Below are positions 22,737 to 34,812 of a stretch of DNA of 64,000 bases, piece after piece. The notes beneath the pieces are model-generated. The model was not told the origin of the DNA and made no database searches. It saw nothing but the letters and a program-made list of their open reading frames with translations. Where the stretch lies: the NCBI GenBank assembly GCA_958450365.1, contig CAUEEP010000211.1:1083253-1147252 (forward strand), read 5' to 3'. Made by a program: the position numbers and the translations under genes. The DNA comes from Mesorhabditis belari. Lineage: Eukaryota; Nematoda; Chromadorea; Rhabditida; Rhabditidae. Positions within the stretch are counted from its first letter, which is position 1. Each line of letters starts with the position of its first letter.

Positions 22737-24620
22737 TTAGACGTATTGCTGTCGATTATAGAGCGCATTTGGGTCGGTTGAGTCGATGGAGACGGAAACG
22801 GAAGCGAGCGAGGCGAAGAAGACTATGACGATCACCAAGAAGCCCACCAGAAGAGGCTTGAAGCATCCGCAAGTCCTAAAGGAATTGCTTTAACAATTGT
22901 ACTCGTTTTTAACTGTGATGAATTAACCAACTCTGGCTCTTGCTTCTTCAGAACATTGACGATCCTTTGGTCGAAATCGTTTTGTTTCGCAATAGCTTCT
23001 TCGAGCTAAAAGATAGGTGATATCAAAAACAACAACAATTGCCAATTGTACCTATAACTATGTAACAAACCTCGACATTTAGCTCAAAGATATTAAAAAT
23101 TACCGAATCCACCAACAGTCGACCCGTTGGACCCAAAACTCCATCGCTCCCAAACGCGTCGAGCATTTGATTTTCCTTTTCTCGATCGATAGTTTTACAT
23201 ACCGTGTGTCCATCCTCGAGATGTCCGAAGTCTTCAGTTTGAGCGTCAGACAATTCCTAACAGAAATACGTTAGATCCTGTTTTTAAAAAGATTAACAAT
23301 GCTTTAATGACTTATAAAATCTAAATGTTCTCATAGCAACTTGGTGCCAGGGAACTGGGCCCTGTCTAACTATTACATCTTACATGTTTTGCCATTACAT
23401 TTGAGTTATTCAAGGTTAGTGAGTGAACGGTCAGGTTTAAAAATCCAGCTTTAATTTGTATCAATCGATACCCAACTCCCTTTACATCAACAATTATTCT
23501 CAACACTCCCACTTTTTTCCCTGTTGGCTCATCCTTCCCAAATGGCTCCGACGAGTCGATCAAGGGGTTCTTCATATCCGTGTGAAGTTGATGAGTTCCC
23601 TTCAGAATCTAAATGAAACAAACTTGCAGTCCTTTCTTTAAAATATGCTGCAATCAACTATAATTGTTAAAGATTACTTCAGCTAATCGTAACTTCTTTT
23701 TATCAGCATCCCGGTGATCGTTCTTTTGACCCAGAGCTTCGTTTTGTTCCATCAAAGACATGTGATCACCCTAAAAAGATTTTTAGAGGTTTTACTATAT
23801 GCAAAGTTTACCCCATTCTCATCCTTGGCAACGAAATCTGTGAGACATTGGGGCTGTTCTTGTTGTGAGTCGTTTTTCTAGAAAGTTTTATATTAAATAA
23901 GGTTCAAGAATTTAGTACTAATAAAGTTGGGGGGCAAATAATGTGCTTATTCTGAGATGAAGTGGCCAAAACGTACCCGGTACTGGCCTAGTTGGGAGGG
24001 GAGGGGGCACTTTGTTTTCTTCAAAACCCCTTTCTCTGGGGTAGTTTTATGCGTTTATTCCGGAAAACACAACGCGAGCTTAGGAAAATGCTTGGGAAAA
24101 AAGTGTCGGGGTTTCAAAGTGCGCGCTTATACAGCGTGATGAGCTGGATACACAGAAGGAAGAGGTCTAAAAAATGGTCTCTCAAAACATTTTTTGGAAC
24201 CAAAAACACTTCTTCTGGCATAATTTAACCTAATGATTTGTTTTCTGATGAAATTAAAGCAAAATTAAAAAAATTTTTTCCAAATTTCGACCATGTACCT
24301 ACGTAACACTTGTAACAGATTACTAGCCAAACTTCGTAAACTAATAATGAAACCTTTTAAACTGCCAAGCATCTCAGTAACTCTGATCACAAATTAACTT
24401 TGCAACAACTCGTCATAATTTCATCTGCTTTTCAATCAAGCACCATTGAAGATATTAGTTAAGCTTTTGAACCAAGATGTATTAGAAAAACTTCTATAGT
24501 ACTTCGGGTATCTAATTTGCCAAAAACGACCAAAAGCCATAAACTCACATGCCGCAACTGCACGCTCTCCTCGCAACCACAGGGCCCAACTTCTATTCGC
24601 GACTCGATTGCTTCACTCAT
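22737..24620 (-). CDS. coiled-coil tail-anchored protein, copy U3 (intact, about 230 aa)
   Basis: This inverted copy keeps one open frame through seven exons: 24549-24620, 23812-23877, 23678-23770, 23513-23608, 23104-23256, 22932-23005 and 22737-22875. All junctions are phase 0 except the last (phase 2). It starts MSEAIESRIEVGPCGCEES. Charged helical segments follow (MEQNEALGQKN, DADKKKLRLAE). One exon fuses the family exons 5 and 10 (VQTED-type start, then REKENQMLDAFGSDGVL), with exons 6-9 lost without breaking the frame. Then come LEEAIAKQNDFDQRIVNVL and an anchor exon TCGCFKPLLVGF with about 17 hydrophobic residues and a short tail ending YNRQQYV. Inferred topology: a cytosolic coiled coil anchored by its C-terminus. 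The family is not recognised. A MITE sits in intron 1. Confidence 0.7.
23919..24300. mobile_element. hAT-like MITE in intron 1 of U3
   Basis: The left end AGTACTAATAAAGTTGGGG resembles the GGTACT ends of the other MITEs. The inside (GATGAAGTGGCCAAAACGTA then CCCGGTACTGGCCTAG) matches the element at 31017-31642. The right end is near GTACC at 24295-24300. The host intron resumes with the AACAGATTACT block that is continuous in other copies. The right half looks shortened. Confidence 0.65.
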
Positions 24621-25187
24621 TGCCTCGTTGCCTGTAAAAAAAGTCAATATAAAAGCGTTAATGTGCAAAATGATAAAACAGAAAGCACTACAACAACAAA
24701 ATCTACACGAGAATGAAAGGTTCGCAATTCTTTCCATTTAAATAAGGCGTGTTGATGCGTTTTAGAATCAGGCAGCGTTAGGGTACGGTAGCCTTTCCAT
24801 TTCCACTGTAACGTTGAGCAATTTCATTGTTTTACCCTGAAATTCTTGAATTTTCTGCATTCTTGTCGATTCTTTTTATTTTATTTTGCACTCAATATCT
24901 ACAGATGTGAGTTTTTGTCCGAGGAGTGGGGCTGTTGAATTGTATTGATAAAGGGGTCGAATCCGAACAATCCAAAAATTTATTGTCAAACCCAGCCGAA
25001 AACCCCGCCTATCGATGTAAAAGAATAAGCGTGCAAAAGCCAAAATTGGTTTAAAATCGCAAATGAAGGCAAGCTTGCCGGAAAATCGACATGGCTTTGA
25101 GTCAGTGGCAAGAGATAAAGGATAAAATAACAAAACAAAGCTGACGAACTAAAAAAAGTCAAGTCCATTGTGCTGTTGATCTACTTG

Positions 25188-25906
25188 AGTTCCCTGAATT
25201 TTCTTGTTGTTAGACAATCATTGCGTAAACTGACCGCATTTTGAGATCTCCATTCGAGTAATGAGAAATGAGAAAAAGAAAATCTGATTCTTTATAGGGC
25301 TCAAATGTCTCTATTGTTATCCAATCTATCCACTTTTTCTCTGATCCAAAAGAACAGCAGTGATGCTGTACGCGTGTCCCATGATTAACCCGTTTCTCAG
25401 CTGGTTCTCAAAGCTGTTTGGATCGGCCTGAAAAGAGAATCTTACAGTAATTCACTAGTTGCTAGGTCAAAGTCTATTCGATTTTACTTTTGCATCAAAC
25501 TCACATCAATACTTGCACAGAAGAAAGAGCCCATTTGAAAGCCGCGAGCAATCATAGCCATCAACGTGTTCTTGTCGGTTTTTCGCAAATCGAAATGCTC
25601 AGTTAGACCAGCTGAAATATTTTCGAATACTGACAATGAAACTAAAATTTGATTTGAATGCAAATTCAACTTGAACTTTTAAAAGTTACCCGTGAAATCC
25701 TCGAGCGCGTCCGTCGGAACCCGGCCATCGAGCCACTCGTAACAAGTGATCATCCTTACCCCTTAACGATCTTCGATCACCTCATCTATTTGTGATTGTC
25801 AAGTTATCCACTTGTCAAAGAAGTAAATGATTTAACTCTGATACCAAACATTAAACTTACATGTGGCCGAAGTCATTTCAGCGGCTCAGATAGCGATTGT
25901 CTAAAA
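25188..25906 (-). pseudogene. calpain relic with large deletions (P4)
   Basis: From 5-prime to 3-prime on the minus strand the pieces are LRPH (25862-25906; the expected Trp codon is TGA), the exon with ALEDFTG (25688-25750), [20 protein letters not shown] (25500-25622), GHAYSITAV (25352-25430), then a jump to a truncated last domain III exon (25190-25310). The catalytic Cys and Asn exons are absent. The joint lies within sequence that is intronic in the full copy (TTGTTATCCAATCTATCC). Confidence 0.8.
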
Positions 25907-25967
25907 TTATTAGTTGTTACTTGAATGCAATTTTCAAAATTTCACAAACTTTGTGGAAAATCTTGTT

Positions 25968-28052
25968 TCCATCAAAGGCTCCATCGACTCGACTCGTGTC
26001 ATTTTCGATCTTGTTGAAGATGAAAGGGAAAAGCTAGACTTAACTTTTGTGGTGCACTTTGTAAGTAAAAATCTGTAAACAGCGTGTTTCTGGCGCACTG
26101 AATAGGGTTTGCCGCTGTAGACTTTAAAACTTCATATCTGTACATTGAGTGAAAATTTAAAATCAACAAAAATTAGAAATTAAAGAATTTCAAAAGCAAA
26201 GCAACGAAATTCCAGTAGAAATGAAGCTACCGTACCCAACGCTGTCTGATTCTAAAACGCATCAACGAACATTTAACTGAGAAGAATTGTGAACTTTTCA
26301 TTCTCGTGTAGATTTTGTTGCTTTAGCGCTTTCTGTTTTGTCATTTTGCACATTCACGCTTTTATATTGACTTTTTTACAGGCAACGAAGCAATGAGAGG
26401 AGCAATCGAGTCACATTTTGTGGTTATTTCCTGTGGTTGCGAGGAGAGCGAACAGATGCGAAAAGTTGCGAACTTATCCATGCAAGTAAGTTAGTGGTTT
26501 TGGTCGTTTTGTGAAGATTAGATACCTGAGGTACTATAGAAGCTTTCTAATATGTCTTGGTTGAGAAGCTTAGCTAATATCTTCAATGGTGCTTGATTGA
26601 AAAGCTGAACAAATTATGACGAGTTGTTGTAAAGTTAGTTTGTGAGCAAAGTTGGTGAAATGCTTGGCGGCTTCAAAGGTTACATTTTTGGTTTACGGAC
26701 TTTGGCTATCTATTCATCAAAAGTTTAATCTTTTTGGTCCGTGGAATTTTAAAAGATTCGAATTGATGATATAATCTGTTTATAGTAAAATTCTTAACCT
26801 TGTTAATATAAAACTTTTCTAGGAAAAAACTCACTACGAGAACAGCTCCAGTGGCTCGCAGATTTCGTTGGCAAGGACGAGTAGTGGGGTGCAGGGTACA
26901 TATCCTGACGTCGATCTGATGTTCAAACTGAGACTTCAGACATCTCCAGGAGGGATGCACTGTATGTGCAGCTATCGGGGTAGAGGTAATGTCCTTTTCT
27001 CTATCTGCTGATTGTCAGCAGCGTTCTGAATCACTAAACTGTAGGGTAGTAAAACCAACTGTTAGGTGATTGAGCACATTGTCAACAGCTCAAGGATGAG
27101 CTGGCCGCAAAGGAAGAAGAGCTGGGGGTAAACGCTTTAAGTATTGCTTTTAAAAGTTTTTTTTAGTCAGCTGCACAAAAGGTTTCGATGGTTTCTGAAC
27201 GTTTAGAAATGGAATTGGCGGCTAAGCAGGTAATGCATTTGATTAAGTGAACCTGAATGGAATACTTTAGGCTCTTCAAGCTAAATACAACTGTGTCAAG
27301 GCTGATCACCAAAAAGTTTGCGCCGGTTTGTTATTCATTAAATTTTTTCTTTAGTTTCTTCTCCGGCAAAAAGTCGAAGAACTTGAGGATCTTGCGGTAT
27401 TATCATTTTCTATATATATGATTAGTCAACTGCGATTATGAACCATTAAATTGTAAAATTTAAAAAACTAACTTTAGTTGATTAGAGCACTTTGTCGAGA
27501 GCTCAAAGATAAGCAGGACGCAATGGAAACTCTTCAAGCTAAATACGACCGTGTCAAGGCTGATCAACAAAGGTTTGCGCCTTTTTCTTGTTGATTGAAT
27601 TTCTGGCCTCCGATTGCTTGGGGATTCGGGAAGCTTGTTTACCTTGTTTAAATGTTTTTAGCTAAATGGCTAGATTATATAGCTATAGATACAATTGGAA
27701 TGCTTACATACTAGGTACAATTGGCAATTGTTAGTGCTTTCGATACCACCTATCTTTTAGCTCAAAGAAACAATTGCGAAACAGAAGGGGGTCGGCCAAA
27801 TGATCGTCGATGTTCTGAAGAAGCAAGGGCCAAGGTTTGTTAGTTCGTTGCAATTAAAAACTAATACACTGTTAATTCAATTCCTTTAGGACTCGCGGAC
27901 GCTTCAAACTTCTTCTGGTGAGCTTCTTGAGCCCATCGTCTTCTTCCCCTTGCTCGTCCGTCATCTTCGCCTCGCTCGTCCATCGTCTTCTTCTTGGTGG
28001 TCGTCACAAATGCGCTCTATAATCGACATAAATACAAATACAACTACATCTA
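25968..28052 (+). pseudogene. coiled-coil tail-anchored gene, copy U4 (pseudogene)
   Basis: An upstream exon (about 25968-26064, encoding GSIDSTRVIFDLVEDEREK) is followed by the first family exon at 26392, which has diverged (MRGAIESHFVVISCGCEES). Later exons are partly deleted: exon 2 joins an exon-5-like piece after GCAGGGTACA near 26890, with stops nearby. The LQAKY exon occurs twice (27270-27315 and 27530-27572). The anchor exon (from 27889) has lost its hydrophobic run through indels. I see no continuous frame. Confidence 0.7.
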
Positions 28053-28269
28053 AAATTTGCTCTCTTGTTCGTGCATCTATCTATTCTTTGTTTTCCGTTG
28101 TCCAAAAATTATTTTAGCATTCAATGCCAATTAATAATGATCTGTTTTTATCCCGTTTTACTCGGTCTTAGACTGTTTACTTCTAAATTTCAAATGTTTT
28201 GTTTTCCCATTTTGTTGGAATGCGGAATAAAGGCTGGAGCTTAGACACAGTGCCAAAAATCATGTATAT

Positions 28270-29690
28270 TCACTTCTTTTTGAAACTATAAAATTGGTAG
28301 TCAACTTTTTGTCCTCATTTTTTTGATCCCGAAACATCAATTATCTTGGCCCCCTTTTTCCTGTCCAAAACCTATAAAGGTAGCAACAAACCCCCCATTT
28401 TACCGGAAATTAATTTTCCATGAAAATAAAACGATTTCAATTTCTGAATTGCTCCCGAAAAATAATTTAAGTTATTAATAAATTTCCTTATGCAAAAAGT
28501 TTATAAACTTAACAGATCGGATATGGAAAGGTCATAGGAAAATGTTGAGAGCCTGAGCGCTTTTGGGAAAGTTTTGAGTTTTGTGTACTCATTTTGGAAA
28601 CAGCGATCAGAAATTTGAGTAGAAAATTGGTGAATTCGGATTTTGGAATGAAATTTTAAGATCTTTGACCATTTTGATAGCAAACTGCTGAAGCCAAGGT
28701 GATTCGTACCAGCGATGTTCCAAAGATATCTAGTTTTTTTTCCAGTTAAACCATAACGACCAGGTTCGGATCTTGGTCTGGCTTCTAACCTGGATTACAT
28801 TCTTGTCTGGTCTGGGTTCCTGTAAATTTGTGTTAGATAAGGTCCCTGAACCAACTGTTCCAATCAGACTCTACGTTTTACCTGTTCAGACAGAAAACAG
28901 GAATCGGATTTTAAAATGATACATTACCCTTGTGTATCTTAAATCCGAGTGAATAACAGCAATTCTTTATTGGCACGTATGTGTTGATGTTACATGAGTC
29001 CGGACTGAGATTTCGTGATCGAGCACTCTCTTTTAGCCTACCCTTGATGGGCAGGACTAGACATGGGAAAATTCCAAGCCGGACCTAATTCCATCCTCGT
29101 CTTCTTGGCCGTTTCTTGGCCGATTGCTCTGAAGTTTTGTCTACAAGCTGAAAATGTCGATTTCTATCTATAGACAAAATTTCAGAGCAATCAGCCAAGA
29201 AAACGAAGGTGGAATTAGGTTCGGTTAGGCCCCCTATCAACCCACTAGATGAGTTAAAGACCTTTCACTGGATCTCAACCAAAGGAAAAGAATTTCAGAT
29301 GCTAAGAGTGAGAAATCGGCTCAAGGACACGAGAACGAAAAGTTGTTGAAATTTCGAGTGTCTGATAGCTGACACAGGTCTAGATTACAAATCCTTACAA
29401 GTCGTGCTATAGATCTTTTGTAAATCCTTCTTACTTTCTTGATTTTAAGGGCCACACCCAACTCCACTCGAATCCGATTTGGCGCTTCTGTGTCCTCATC
29501 ACGGCTGCAAATGATCGACCGTAACCTTTTTTATAGTTTAAATTCAACTTCACTAACGATTATAGTTTGAAACGTACAGTAATCTAAAGCTTAGTCAGAT
29601 TTCTTTGTTTAAAAAGTATCCATTCAAGTTTACTACATTTTCCTGAATATTTGCGTTCCCAAAAAAACATTGCCCACAGATGTTGGGACC
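28270..29690. repeat. dispersed repeat R1, copy 3
   Basis: This matches 1930-2960 and 9830-10330 block by block (GAAACATCAATTATCTTGG, TTACCGGAAATTAATTTTCC, GAGCACTCTCTTTTAGCC, TCATCACGGCTGCAAA). A local inverted pair near 29110-29215 (GATTGCTCTGAAGTTTTGTC against its near-complement) forms a weak hairpin. No ORF. Confidence 0.7.
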
Positions 29691-30430
29691 CACAAATGTT
29701 GAGAGCCTGAGCGCTTTTGGGAGAGTTTTGAGTTTCGAGTACAAATTTTGGAAACAACGATCAGAAATTCGAGTACAAAACGTGAATTGGGATTTTCGAT
29801 CTGAATCAAATTTTAAAGGTCTTTGACCATTTTGATAGTAAATTGCTGAAAACAAAGGGATTTGTACCAGCAATGTTTCAAAGATACCTAGTTTTTTGGA
29901 TCATGCCATACTTGGCCAGGGCCAGATCTTGGCTGACTCTGGCTTCTAGTCTGGACCTTTTCTGGTCTGACTTTACTGCAAATTTGGCCAAGATAAGGCC
30001 CCAGAACTCGATCAGTTAGAGACCTTTCACTGGACCTCAGCCAAGGAAGAGCTCAGTCTGATCAAGAGTGAGGAATCGGCTCAAGGACATGAGAACGAAA
30101 AGTTGTTGAAATTTCGAGTGTCTGATAGCTGATACAAGTCTGGTCTAGTCTGGCTTACAAATCCTTACAGATCATGCTAAAGATCTCTTCTTACTTTCTT
30201 GATTTTAAGGGCCACACCCAACTCCTCTCGAATCCGATGTGGCGCTTCTGTGTCCTCATCACGGCTGCAAATGATCGACCGTAAGCTTTTTTATAGTTTA
30301 AATTCAACTTTGCTAACAATCATAGTTTGAAAAGTACAGTAATCTAAAGCTTAGTCAGATTTGTTTGTTTAAAAAGTATCTATTCAAGTTTACTACATTC
30401 GCCTGAATATTCGGAGTTTTTGCGTTCCCG
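29690..30430. repeat. dispersed repeat R1, copy 4, in tandem with copy 3
   Basis: The right part of R1 is repeated directly after copy 3 (TGTTGAGAGCCTGAGCGC, TTCTAGTCTGGACCTTTTC, TCATCACGGCTGCAAA). Copy 4 is closer to copy 1 (2380-2960) than to copy 3 in the GGCCAGGGCCAGATCTTGG block. This points to unequal exchange among R1 copies. Confidence 0.7.
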
Positions 30431-30900
30431 TTCGTTGCGTTTGCAATTCGGATCGTTGCAATCGACACTCGAGTCTGCACACGTTCATCAAAGGACTCAA
30501 ACATGATAATCTATCAAAAAATACCCAACAATTTGTGTATAGGAACATTTCGTTGTTGAAAATTTGATTTTACTTATGCATTTCCACTTTCACACCTGTT
30601 TTAGGCAATTTCTTTACAGACTTTGTCGCTGTAGACTTTCAAAATTCATCTGTACAGATTGAAAAATAAACTTTACAATCGACCAAATTGCAGAAAATTC
30701 AAGAATTTCGAAGTAAAACAATGAAATTAAAGTGAAAATGGAAAGACTACCGTACCCTAACGCTTCCTGTTTCTAAAACGCATCAGCGCGCTTTATTTAA
30801 GTGAAAAGAATAGCGAACTTTCTCATTCTCGCGTAGGTTTTGTTGTTTTAGTTTTCTCATTTTACACTTTCACGCTTTTATATTGACTTTTTACAGGCAA
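30430..30900 (+). other. duplicated segment related to 3735-4330, upstream of U5
   Basis: This copy of the 3735-3870 and 4160-4330 segments lacks the MITE found at 3888-4150, so it is the empty-site version. It continues into the conserved block GACTACCGTACCCTAACG and TTCTCATTCTCG that precedes the first exon of most array members. The block may hold the promoter or 5-prime UTR; I see no TATA box I would defend. Confidence 0.55.
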
Positions 30901-30907
30901 CGAAGCA

Positions 30908-33900
30908 ATGAGTGGAACAGTCTCGCCGCGAGTCGAAGTTACGCCCTGTGATTGCGAGGAGAGCGTGCAGTTGCGGCATGTGAGTTTGTGATTTTTGGTT
31001 GTTTGCGAGAAATTAGAGGGGCTATAGTAGTGGGAGGGCGGCAAAAATTTTTTACGCCAAATGAGCGGTTGCACCCAGCGGTTTTTGACTATGCTGAATC
31101 GATCGATGAAACTTTTGACAACGTTTATAACAAACGTATTGAAAACCTAATATACTTATTCTGTGATGAAGTGGCCAAAACGTACCCGGTACTGGCCTAG
31201 TTAGGGGAGACACTTTTTTTCTTCGAAATCACTTTTTCAGGGGTAGTTTTATGCATAGATTCCGAAAAACACAATGAGAGTTTGCGAAAATTCGTTTTAA
31301 GCCAAGTGTCGGGGCTTCAAAGTGCACGCTTCTATAGTGTAATCCACTGTATGGAACCCAAGCTATCGATTATTGGGGCACTTTTCAAGGGCAAAACTCG
31401 AGCCAAAACTATTTTTAGCCACTAAATATTCATTTTCTAACCTAAATTGATGCAAAACAAATTGGAAAAAATATTTTTTGGAGATTTTGACATTTTGACA
31501 ATATTTTTGACAATATTGGGCGAAACCACCAGCAATTGATTCAGTATAGTTAAAAACCTATGGGTGCAAAAAATCAGCTACTCAGTCTCTAATCAGTTTG
31601 ACAGAAAAAAAAATTGCCCCCCCCCCCAACTACCATAGCACCGAATTTAGATACTATAGAAGCTTTTCAAATATCTCTTGGTTAAAAACCTTAGCTAGTA
31701 TCTTGCAATGGTGCTTGATTCAAAAGCAGAACAAATTATGATGAGTTGTTGCAAAGTTAGTTTGTGATCAAAGTTAATGAAATGCTTGGCAGCTTCAAAG
31801 GTTTCATTATTAATTCGCGAAGTTTGGCTATCTATTCATCAAAAGTTTAATCTTTTCGGTCCGTGGAATTTTAAAAGATTCGAATTGATGATGTAATCTG
31901 TTAGCTAGATAGTAAAATTCTTAAACCTTACTAATATAAATTTTTTAGAGAAACAACTCACTACAAGAACGGTTCCAATATCTCACAGTCATGATGGACG
32001 AGACTGAGGTAAACTTTGCATATAGTAAAACCTTTAAAAAATCTTTTTAGAATGAGCTCATGTCTTTGATGGAACAAAACGAAGATCTTCGTCAAAAGAA
32101 CGATTACCTGGAGGCTGATAAAAAGAAGTTACGACAGGATGTTGAAGTGACATTTAACAATTATAGTTGGATGAAGAATATTTTAAAGAAATGACTTCAA
32201 GCTACTTTCGTTTCATTTAGATTCTGGAGGGAAGTCATCAACTTCTCGCGGATATCGTGAACAACGCCTTTATCGATTCGTCGGAGCCATTTAGGAAGGA
32301 TGAGCCAGTGGAGAAGAAAGTGGGAGTGTTAAGAATAATTGTTGGTGTAAAGGCAGTTGGGTATGATCCATAGAAATCAAAGCTGGATTGTTCGGCGTGA
32401 CCGTTCACTCACTAATCTTGAATAACTCAAATGTAATGGCAAAACATGTAAGATGTAATAGTTAGACAGGGCCCAGTTCCCTGGCACCAAGTTGCTATGA
32501 GAACATTTAGATTTTATAAGTCATTAAAGCATTGTTAATCTTTTTAAAACAGGATCTAACTTATTTCTTTTAGGAAATGTCTGATGCTAATGTTCAAACT
32601 GAAGACTTCGGACATCTCGAGGATGGATGGACCTTGTGTACAACTATCGAGGTAAAGGTATTGTCATTTTCTTTATATATATGATTAATCAACTACGATT
32701 ATGAACCACTAAATTGTAAAATTAAAAAACTAACTTTAGTTGATTGGAGCACTTTGTCGACAACTCAAGGATAAACAGGCCGCAATGGAAGCTCTTCAAG
32801 CTGATTACGACCGTGTCAAGGCTGATCAACAAAAGGTTTCCGCCGTTTTCTTATTGATTGAATTTTTTGTTTAGTCCCTTCTCCGGGAATTACGCGACCA
32901 GCAGGAATTCGAAGAACTTGTGGATCTTTATCGGAAGGCTGCTGAGGTTGTTGGGACTTATGAATATCGAATATATCTTTGATTTAGCAAAATGAGAAGC
33001 TCCGCGGTCGAATGGAAAATCAAGGTCTGTTCGCGTTTTGGAGCAATGGAGTTTTGGATCAAACGTTTCGATCGCTTGAGGATTCGGTAACTTTTAATGT
33101 CTTTGATCTAAATGTCTGGGCGTGTTACATAGTTATAGGTACATACCAGGTTCAATTGAGAATTGTTATTGCTTTTAATATCACCTAATAGGTTGGTGCA
33201 TTGTCTTAAGTAAATGTTTGAGCTGTAATTTCTCGAGAAAAGAAATATGTATTTATTCAAAATAACCACCATTATTAAGGATAAGTTGTTGCCATTTATT
33301 GCGCAAAGCGTTGATTTCCTTCTCTTGCTACAGGGTTGCCGCTTGGAGAAGAGTCGATTCATTTTTCTACTTCCTCCACATCTCCAAAGTACTCATCGGC
33401 CAAATCAATGGCCATCTCCTTGAAAAGATGAAAATCACTAGGGGCCAAGTCAGGCGAGTACGGCGCATGCGGGAGAATTTCCCGGCCTAAAGTCTTCAGT
33501 TTTTCCTTGGTCAAGTTTGCAACGTGGAGCCGTGCGTTATCATGTTGCAAAATGACCTTGCCCATGTTGGACCTCTTTTTTCACTTCAGAAGCGACTCGA
33601 TCCAATTGATCAACGTATAGGGAGACCTTGATAGTCGTCCCTTCTTCTAGCAACTTTCAGTAAATAACTCCTTCTCTGTCTCACGAAACACATAACATAA
33701 TCTGGTGAATTTCGGGCTGGGGGTCGGGCTTTGATTTTTCGCCTGGAGCAACCCATTGTTTATGTCTCCAAAAGTTGACATAGGTTACCCATTTTTCCGC
33801 CTGTTAGCCTGTTATCAGGTGGGGGAAAAAGGTCGACGTTGATAACACGAGATTGAAGTGGCTGATACAGATAGCCTCTGCGCAGCTAACTCACGGGTTG

Positions 33901-34812
33901 ATTGTTTGTTGTCATCGGGTATAAGTGTCAAAAGAGTGGATTTATGAAGACCCGTCGGTCGCCCTGACCTCGACTGATCTGCAAGAGAGAAGTCGTTCTT
34001 TTAAAAGCGATGATACCAATTGTAGATAGTTCCCATAGTCACCGATCTTGCCCCGAAAGATCGTTGATTTCCTTTTCAGCAAAGGCGGCACTTGCGTTTT
34101 TTAAAAATAAAATAGAATGGCATTTCGGAAATGACTTGTGGGTAGATTTTCGGTAGTTTCACGATTCAAGTCCGAAAATAAAAAAGGATTAAGCAGTATT
34201 TCATTTCGTGTTTTCAGGGATCAATAATCAAGAGTTCAAGTAGACAAAAGCCCTTACCAGCTGATCGTAGGAGAGCCTAGAGAAGTAGAGAAAGAAAGAC
34301 AAAAAAATTCTAAAGACTTTTGCACCAGTCTTATCTTTTAGTTCGAAGAAGCGATTGCGAAACAAAGCGAGATCGGCGCGCTTGGGAGCAATGGAGTTTT
34401 GGATCAAACGTTTCGATCGCTTGAGGATTCGGTAACTTTTAATGTGAGAGCTCTGAGCTTTTAACTTTAAGTCTAGGTTGGTTACATAGTTATGGGTATA
34501 TATTAGGTACAATTGATTTGATATGTTGTTGCTTTTGATATCACCTATCTTTTAGCTGCAAGAAGCGACTGCGAAACAAAACGAAGTTGACCAAATGATC
34601 GTCGATGTTCGGAAGAAGCAAAAGCCAAGGTTTTTTAATTCATTACAATTAAAAATTAGTACATTATTAATTCCTTTAGGATCTGCGGATGCTACAGACC
34701 TCTTCTGTCCAATACATCTAAAATTTGCTTCCGTTGTAGAGTTTTGGTCTTTCGCTCCGCTGTTCGTGCATCTATCTATTCTTTGTTTTCCGTTTTTCAA
34801 AAATTATTTTAG
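30908..34812 (+). CDS. coiled-coil protein, copy U5 (intact frame, membrane anchor lost)
   Basis: Exons at 30908-30979, 31949-32008, 32051-32146, 32221-32319, 32574-32651, 32740-32835, 32875-32946, 32988-33086, 34342-34431, 34557-34629 and about 34680-34812 give one open frame of roughly 320 aa. Helical, heptad-like segments include MEQNEDLRQKNDYLEADK, LQADYDRVKADQQK and LRDQQEFEELVDLYRK. Family exons 6 and 8 are fused, with exon 7 lost. One exon combines EEAIAKQSEIG with a second GSNGVLDQTFRSLEDS. The last exon starts like the family (ICGCYRPLL) but the hydrophobic run is deleted. The frame reads into the former 3-prime UTR and stops at 34810. A soluble variant is inferred. Introns carry a MITE (31017-31642) and a mariner (33188-34331). 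Confidence 0.6.
31017..31642. mobile_element. hAT-like MITE in intron 1 of U5
   Basis: The ends are GGGGCTATAGTAGTGGGAGG and the complement of CCCAACTACCATAGCACC. The flanks are GAAATTAG (31009-31016) and GAATTTAG (31643-31650), an 8-bp target duplication with one mismatch. The same intron in other copies runs AATTAGATACCxGAAGTACTATAG without interruption. An internal piece GGTACTGGCCTAGTTAGGGG (from about 31183) resembles a terminus, so the element may be composite. Confidence 0.75.
33188..34331 (-). mobile_element. decayed mariner (Tc1/mariner) element in an intron of U5
   Basis: The left end ATAGGTTGGTGCATTGTC is of the TTGGTGCA mariner type. The right end has the complementary TGCACCAGTCT, and CTTAAG/CTTTAG also match inside. 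TA lies on both sides (33186-33187 and 34332-34333). The interrupted host sequence CACCTA-TCTTTTAG is continuous in other copies, so the insertion sits a few bases from the splice acceptor. Length is about 1.14 kb, near the usual 1.3 kb. Confidence 0.85.
33240..34120 (-). pseudogene. mariner transposase pseudogene
   Basis: The minus-strand frame 33359-33565 contains LQHDNARLHVA and PYSPDLAPSDFHLFKEM, the conserved region around the second and third catalytic residues of mariner transposases (D34D type). The C-terminus (KWMNRLFSKR, then NGG-FE-like residues near 33265) is in another frame. Upstream segments near 33700-33790 (RHKQWVAPGE, then KPDPQPEIH) lie in other frames. It is a decayed, inactive copy. 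Confidence 0.85.
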
